Below, piece after piece: positions 5,577-9,896 of a stretch of DNA of 9,896 nt (positions are counted from its first letter, which is position 1; each line of letters opens with the position of its first letter). The DNA is taken from positions 1-9,896 of the forward strand of contig JAICTB010000071.1 in assembly GCA_025936595.1 (NCBI GenBank), given 5' to 3'. Under the pieces are notes generated by a model. The model searched no databases. It saw only the letters and a program-made list of their open reading frames with translations, and was not told where the DNA came from. This DNA comes from Thermoleophilia bacterium. GTDB lineage: Bacteria > Actinomycetota > Thermoleophilia > Gaiellales > Gaiellaceae. A program made the translations under genes and the position numbers.

Positions 5577-7006
5577 ACGCCCTTTCGTCGCGCCGCTTCG
5601 ACCTGCTCGTGATCGGCGGCGGGATCATCGGCGCCGGGATCGCGGAGGCGGCGACGGCGCACGGGCTCGACGTCGGGCTCGTCGAGCGGGGCGACTTCGC
5701 AGGCGCCACCTCGAGCGCGTCGTCGAAGCTGATCCACGGCGGCCTGCGCTACCTGCAGATGGGGGACGTGCGGCTCGTGCGCGAGGCGCACCAGGAGCGG
5801 CGCGCGCTGATGAGCGTCGTGGCGCCGCATCTCGTCGAGCGCCTGCCGTTCGTCTTCCCGCTCTACACCGACGGCCCGCACCGCCCGTGGGTCGTTCGCA
5901 CGGGCGTCCTGCTCTACTCGGCGCTCGCGCGCGCGAAGCTGAACGGGCGTGTCAGCGAGCGGCGCGCGCTGCGCCTCGTGCCGCAACTGAACACGGACCG
6001 CCTGCACTCCTCGGCGCTCTACGCCGACGCCTGGACGAACGACGGCCGGCTGACGCTCGCCAACGTGCGCGGAGCCGCCGACAAGGGCGCCGTCGTCGCG
6101 AACTACGCGGAGGTCGTCGCAATACACGGCGACGGCGCCGACGTCCTCGTCGACGGCGAGACAGTGGGCGTGCAGGCGCGCTCGATCGTCAACGCGACCG
6201 GCCCGTGGCTCGATCGCGTGCGGCGGCTCGAGGATCCGTCCGCGGCGCCGTCGATCCGGCTCTCCAAAGGCGTGCACGTGATCGTCGACGGCGGCACGGA
6301 CTGGGGCGCCGCCGTGACGATCCCGCACGACACGTCACGCGTCAGCTTCGCGATCCCCTGGGAAGGCAAGCTGCTCCTCGGGACGACGGACACGCTGCAC
6401 GACGGCGCGCCGGAGGACGCGCGGGTGACCGACGAGGACGTGCGCACGGTGCTCGAGGAGGCGGCCGTCGCCGTGCACGGAATCGGCGAGGTGCGCGCGT
6501 CGTTCTATGGACTCCGCGTGCTCCCCGGGGGGCCGGGATCGACGGTGAACGCGCGCCGCGAGACGGTCTACACGACCGGGCCGCAGGGGATGCTGAGCGT
6601 CGCAGGCGGCAAGCTGACGACCTACCGGCGGATCGCGCTCGACGCGCTCGAGCACCTGGGTGTGCGCAACCTCGACCGCACCCCGCGCCCGCTCCCCGGC
6701 GCGACGGGGCTTGCGGATGTTCGGTGGCCCCTGGACCTCGAGCCGGCTATCCGCAGCCACCTCCTCCACCTGTACGGGTCGCTCGCGACCGAGGTGCTCG
6801 CGCCCGCCGTCGACGACCCGTCGCTCCTCGAGCCCCTCGTCGCCGGCCGCCCCGACCTGCGGGCCCAGGAGCTCTACGCGCGTGAGCGGGAGTGGGCGCG
6901 CACCGCGGAGGACGTGGCGCGGCGGCGTACAACCGCGTGGCTCGCCGGACTAGACTCGATCCATGGCGAAGCGATACACGAGGCTGACCGAACCGCTCGT
7001 CCGTGA
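5564..7006 (+). CDS. glpD: FAD-dependent glycerol-3-phosphate dehydrogenase (GlpD/GlpA family)
   Basis: Oxidises sn-glycerol-3-phosphate to dihydroxyacetone phosphate on FAD, usually passing electrons to quinone at the membrane. It has 480 residues from GTG 5564. The dinucleotide-binding motif VIGGGIIGAG is at 16-25, followed by the strand-end Glu in LVERGDF (41) and the family-typical SSKLIHGGLRYL at 53-64. NATGPW, LLGTTDT and SVAGGKLTTYR follow, the last being the conserved FAD-closing segment. The C-terminal domain (LYGSLATEVL, YAREREWARTAEDVARRRTT) matches the helical DAO C-terminal domain and ends early, so the protein is at the short end for the family. GTG 5564 overlaps the PHP gene by 13 nt; no good ribosome-binding site precedes it, which suggests translational coupling. 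The final 15 codons overlap the formate dehydrogenase start. Confidence 0.93.
   Translation: MDRLDALSSRRFDLLVIGGGIIGAGIAEAATAHGLDVGLVERGDFAGATSSASSKLIHGGLRYLQMGDVRLVREAHQERRALMSVVAPHLVERLPFVFPLYTDGPHRPWVVRTGVLLYSALARAKLNGRVSERRALRLVPQLNTDRLHSSALYADAWTNDGRLTLANVRGAADKGAVVANYAEVVAIHGDGADVLVDGETVGVQARSIVNATGPWLDRVRRLEDPSAAPSIRLSKGVHVIVDGGTDWGAAVTIPHDTSRVSFAIPWEGKLLLGTTDTLHDGAPEDARVTDEDVRTVLEEAAVAVHGIGEVRASFYGLRVLPGGPGSTVNARRETVYTTGPQGMLSVAGGKLTTYRRIALDALEHLGVRNLDRTPRPLPGATGLADVRWPLDLEPAIRSHLLHLYGSLATEVLAPAVDDPSLLEPLVAGRPDLRAQELYAREREWARTAEDVARRRTTAWLAGLDSIHGEAIHEADRTARP
6951..6956 (+). promoter_or_regulatory. Possible -10 element of a leaderless formate dehydrogenase transcript
   Basis: TAGACT fits the TANNNT -10 pattern and ends 6 nt before ATG 6963, the spacing expected if transcription starts at the ATG. 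There is no Shine-Dalgarno sequence before this ATG. No good -35 hexamer is seen. The element lies inside the 3' end of glpD and is suggestive only. Confidence 0.35.
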
Positions 7007-8855
7007 GAACGGACAGCTGAGGCCCGCGAGCTGGGACGAGGCGCTCGACCGCGCCGCTTCCGGCTTCCGGCGCGCGCTCGACCAGGGCGCGCAGACCGGG
7101 CTCTTCAGCTGCTCCAAGGCCACGAACGAGTTGAACTTCGCAACGCAGAAGTTCTCCCGGCTCGCGCTCGGCTCGAACAACATCGACAGCTGCAACCGAA
7201 CCTGACACGCCCCTAGCGTCGTCGGTCTGGCGACGGTGTTCGGTGCCGGTGGTGGAACGAGCTCCTACGAGGAGGTGCGCGAGCGCGCGGACCTGATCGT
7301 GCTCTGGGGCTCGAACGCGCGCGAGGCGCACCCGATCTTCTTCCACCACCTGCTGAAGGCGGTGAACCGCGGCGCGAAGCTGATGGTGGTCGACCCGCGC
7401 CGCACGACCTCCGCGCAGTGGGCCGACCTGTGGCTCGGGCTCGACGTCGGCACCGACATCGCGCTCGCGAACACCGTCGGCCGCGAGATCATCCACGCCG
7501 GCCTCGTGAACCAGGAGTTCGTCGCCCGGGCAACGAGCGGCTTCGACGCCTATCGCGCGTCGGTCGAGCCCTGGACGCTCGAGGAAGGCGAGCGCGTCAC
7601 CGGCGTCCCGGCGGAAGCGATTCGCGAGGTCGCGCACGCCTACGCGAACGCCGCGCACCCGCAACTCTGCTGGACGCTCGGCATCACGGAGCACCACAAC
7701 GGCGTCGACAACGTGTTCGCCCTGATCAACCTGTCGCTCCTCTGCGGTCACGTCGGCCGTTACGGCGCCGGGCTGCAGCCGCTGCGCGGGCAGAACAACG
7801 TTCAGGGTGGCGGCGACATGGGTGCGCTGCCGAACAAGCTGCCGGGCTTCCAGGACGTCGAGAACGACGAGCTGCGCGGGCGCTTCGAGGCGGCCTGGGG
7901 CGCGCGCGTACCGGCGCGCAGCGGTTGGCACCTGTCGGAGATGTTCGACGGGATGGAGCGCGGCGAGCTGACCGCTCTCTATGTGATCGGCGAGAACCCG
8001 GCGCAGTCGGAGGCCGACCAGCAGCGCGCGGAGGGGCTCCTGACCGGGCTCGACCACCTCGTCGTGCAGGACATCTTCCTGACGAAGACGGCAGAGCTCG
8101 CGGATGTCGTCCTCCCAGCGTCCGCCTCGTGGGCCGAGGCGGAGGGCACCGTCACCTCGAGCGAGCGGCGCGTGCAGCGCGTACGCAAGGCGCTCGACGC
8201 ACCCGGCGAGGCGCGCGACGACATTGAGATCGTCTACGCAATCGGGAAGCGCCTCGGCGTCAATCTCGGCAGCGCGCGCGCGGAAGACGTCTGGAACGAG
8301 CTGCGCTCCCTGTCGCCGATGCACGCGGGCATGTCGTATGCGCGGCTCGAGGAGAAGGGCGGCATCCAGTGGCCGTGCTGGAGCGAGGACCATGACGGGG
8401 AGCAGTTCCTGCACGCCCGCCTCTGGGACGACGTCGTCGAGGACCGTGCACCGTTCACGCCGGTGCTCGACGACCCGCCCGTCGACACGCTGGACGCGGA
8501 CTTTCCGCTCCGGCTGACGACCGGCCGCCGGCTCGAGTCCTACAACACGGGCGTCCAGACGGGCGGCTTCAGCTCGCCGCTGCACGTCGGCGGCGAGGCC
8601 CTGCGCGTCTCGCCGGAGGACGGCGCGCTGTACGGCCTCGTCGACGGCGGCCGCGTTCGGGTCAGCTCGCGCCGCGGTGCCGTCGAGGCGCCGGTCGCGT
8701 TCGACCGGACGCTCCGTCCCGGCCTTGCGTTCATGAGCCTGCACTTCCCCGACCTCGTCGCGACGAACACGTTGACGATCGACGCGACCGATCCGAAGTC
8801 GGGCACCGCCGAGTTCAAGGCGACGGCGATCCGCGTGGAGCCGATCGGTGGCTGA
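6963..8855 (+). CDS. fdhF: Formate dehydrogenase catalytic (alpha) subunit, selenocysteine-containing
   Basis: Molybdopterin (bis-MGD) enzyme that interconverts formate and CO2. 630 residues, counting the in-frame TGA at 7203 as selenocysteine 81. The frame is the same on both sides, and the peptide across it (SCNRT-Sec-HAPSVVGL) matches the active-site segment of E. coli FdhF (Sec140, next His141). A SECIS hairpin follows. Other family segments: VLWGSNAREAHP, MVVDPRRTTSA, PLRGQNNVQGGGDMGALP, IQWPCW, and a C-terminal molybdopterin-binding domain ending in TAIRVEP. The protein begins at the equivalent of about residue 60 of FdhF, so the usual N-terminal [4Fe-4S] domain (CxxCxxxC) is absent. 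An in-frame TAG at 6951-6953 rules out a longer start. ATG 6963 overlaps glpD by 44 nt. The next gene is a NuoEF fusion, pointing to an NAD-linked complex. Gene callers will split this gene in two. Confidence 0.95.
7203..7205 (+). other. TGA read as selenocysteine (codon 81 of formate dehydrogenase)
   Basis: The codon occupies the Mo-ligand position of the formate dehydrogenase active site, where homologues carry Sec or Cys. It is followed by the invariant His codon and in-frame homologous protein for another 549 codons. The SECIS hairpin begins immediately. The host should therefore carry selA, selB, selC and selD. Confidence 0.95.
7205..7239 (+). promoter_or_regulatory. Bacterial SECIS element (SelB-binding hairpin)
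   Basis: The upper stem CGUCGUC (7217-7223) pairs with GGCGACG (7229-7235), 7 bp including one U-G wobble, closing the loop GGUCU (7224-7228). GGUCU is the SelB-recognised loop of the E. coli fdhF element. U7222 may alternatively be bulged, as a U is in E. coli. A lower stem ACAC (7205-7208)/GUGU (7236-7239) is possible, with the bases 7209-7216 bulged out. Exactly 18 nt separate the UGA from GGUCU, the same distance as I recall for E. coli fdhF; in both genes GGU-CUG encodes Gly-Leu. Confidence 0.92.
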
Positions 8856-9896
8856 CCTCCGGCTGCTGGAGGCGGAGCCGAGCGACGCCGAGCGTGCGGC
8901 GATCGACCGCGTGCTCGGCGCGCCCGAGCACCTGAACGGCCATCGGATCGCGCGCTCGGACCGCACGCGGCGCCACCTTCTCCTCCCCGCCCTGCGCGCC
9001 GCACAGCAGCGCATTGGCTGGGTCAGCGAGGGCGCGCTCGGCTACGCCTCGCGCCGGCTCGAGGTGCCGCCCGCCGAGGCCTACGGCGTTGCGAGCTTCT
9101 ACGCCCTGCTCGCGCTCGAGGAGCGGCCGGCGGACGTGACGCACGTCTGCACCGATCTCTCGTGCAGGCTCGCGGGCGCGACCGTGCCGGACGGCGCGCA
9201 CGCGAGTCCCTGTCTCGGGCTCTGCGAGCGCGCGCCCGCGTCCTACCGCACCGTCGCCGGGATCGAGCCCCGCGAGGTGCAGCTGCCCGAGACGGGGCCG
9301 CCGCTCCCGCAGGCCGGCGATCCGTCGCTGCGGCTCCTGCGCCGGATCGGCGCCGGCGTCGATCCCGAGTCACTCGACGCGTACGTCGCCGCGGGCGGCT
9401 TTGAGGCGCTGCGCCGCGCGCGCGAGCTCGGCACCGACGCGGTCATCCGGGAGGTGGCCGAGTCGCGCCTGCTCGGCCGCGGCGGCGCCGCATTCCCGAC
9501 GGGCACCAAGTGGGAGGCGGTGGCGGCGCAGCCCGCACAGCCGCACTACGTCGTCTGCAACGCGGACGAGTCCGAGCCGGGCACCTTCAAGGACCGCATG
9601 CTGATGGAGGGCGACCCGTTCGCGCTCGTCGAGGCGATGGCGATTGCGGGCTTCGCGACCGGCAGCTCGAAGGGCTTCCTCTACGTGCGCGCCGAGTACC
9701 CGCTCGCGCATCGCCGCCTGCAGAACGCGATCGACGCGTCGCGCGAGCAGCTCGCCGGCTTCGAGATCGAGCTGCGCATCGGCGCCGGCGCGTACGTCTG
9801 CGGTGAGGAGACGGCGCTCTTCCAGTCGATCGAGGGCTTCCGCGGCGAGCCGCGCAACAAGCCGCCGTTCCCGGTCGAGGTCGGTCTCTTCGGCAA
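8848..9896 (+). CDS. NuoE-NuoF fusion, NADH-binding diaphorase subunit of formate dehydrogenase (3'-truncated by window)
   Basis: Electron-transfer subunit that couples formate oxidation to NAD+ (FdsG+FdsB or HoxEF-like arrangement). The frame is open to the window end; 349 full codons are visible. Residues 1 to ~135 are NuoE-like, with a helical part (GWVSEGALGYASRRLEV, YGVASFYALL) and [2Fe-2S] ligands C101, C106, C122 and C126. The spacing between the two Cys pairs is only 15 residues, far shorter than in usual NuoE. Residues ~160 onward are NuoF-like: GRGGAAFPTGTKWE at 210-223 (FMN/NADH binding), CNADESEPGTFKDR at 237-250, and GAGAYVCGEETAL at 312-324. The [4Fe-4S] Cys cluster of NuoF would lie beyond the window. 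The GTG at 8848 overlaps the formate dehydrogenase stop by 8 nt and has GGAG 7 nt upstream. Confidence 0.93.
   Translation, partial: MADLRLLEAEPSDAERAAIDRVLGAPEHLNGHRIARSDRTRRHLLLPALRAAQQRIGWVSEGALGYASRRLEVPPAEAYGVASFYALLALEERPADVTHVCTDLSCRLAGATVPDGAHASPCLGLCERAPASYRTVAGIEPREVQLPETGPPLPQAGDPSLRLLRRIGAGVDPESLDAYVAAGGFEALRRARELGTDAVIREVAESRLLGRGGAAFPTGTKWEAVAAQPAQPHYVVCNADESEPGTFKDRMLMEGDPFALVEAMAIAGFATGSSKGFLYVRAEYPLAHRRLQNAIDASREQLAGFEIELRIGAGAYVCGEETALFQSIEGFRGEPRNKPPFPVEVGLFG

Noticed and set aside
7203..7240. Formate dehydrogenase as a pseudogene or two separate genes split by a stop codon
   Set aside because: The stop is TGA at the catalytic Sec position, the frame is preserved and a SECIS hairpin follows; this is recoding, not decay.
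6747..9014. A 755-residue minus-strand open frame across the formate dehydrogenase
   Set aside because: Arg/Asp/Val-rich composition typical of antisense frames in high-GC DNA, no recognisable domain, and it lies opposite well-supported genes.

Overview
The window is uniformly GC-rich, with compact overlapping genes, GTG starts, tail-to-tail genes and actinobacterial-looking enzymes. I infer a high-GC actinobacterium, possibly from the Thermoleophilia/Gaiellales side, but nothing here fixes the lineage. No mobile element, tRNA, rRNA or CRISPR array was seen.

Layout. (1) Positions 1-561 (+) hold the 3' part of a small glycerophosphodiester phosphodiesterase. (2) Positions 558-4540 (-) form a four-gene ABC importer operon, transcribed right to left: a twin-arginine substrate-binding protein, two permeases and an ATPase. 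The last three are coupled by 4-nt and 1-nt overlaps. A perfect 13-bp stem-loop lies between the binding-protein gene and the first permease. (3) Positions 4541-4658 are the only sizeable gap, a divergent control region with small inverted repeats and a 9-bp tandem repeat. (4) Positions 4659-7006 (+) encode a PHP-domain metallohydrolase and a GlpD-type FAD glycerol-3-phosphate dehydrogenase, overlapping by 13 nt. (5) Positions 6963-9896 (+) encode a formate dehydrogenase catalytic subunit followed by a NuoE-NuoF fusion that runs off the window.

The main result is that the formate dehydrogenase is a selenoprotein. An in-frame TGA at 7203-7205 appears to split it into an 80-residue piece and a ~540-residue piece. 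The TGA sits exactly where Sec sits in bacterial FdhF enzymes, and a bacterial SECIS hairpin with a GGUCU loop follows 18 nt later. The true gene is therefore 6963-8855, 630 residues. The subunit also lacks the usual N-terminal [4Fe-4S] domain, which suggests a split FdsA-type enzyme whose iron-sulfur part is encoded separately, perhaps just past the window edge.

How the genes may work together. The phosphodiesterase, importer, PHP hydrolase and GlpD suggest uptake and breakdown of a phosphodiester or glycerol-phosphate compound, with glycerol-3-phosphate oxidised to DHAP. The formate dehydrogenase plus NuoEF would be a soluble NAD(H)-linked formate/CO2 enzyme, probably a separate function adjoining the first cluster.
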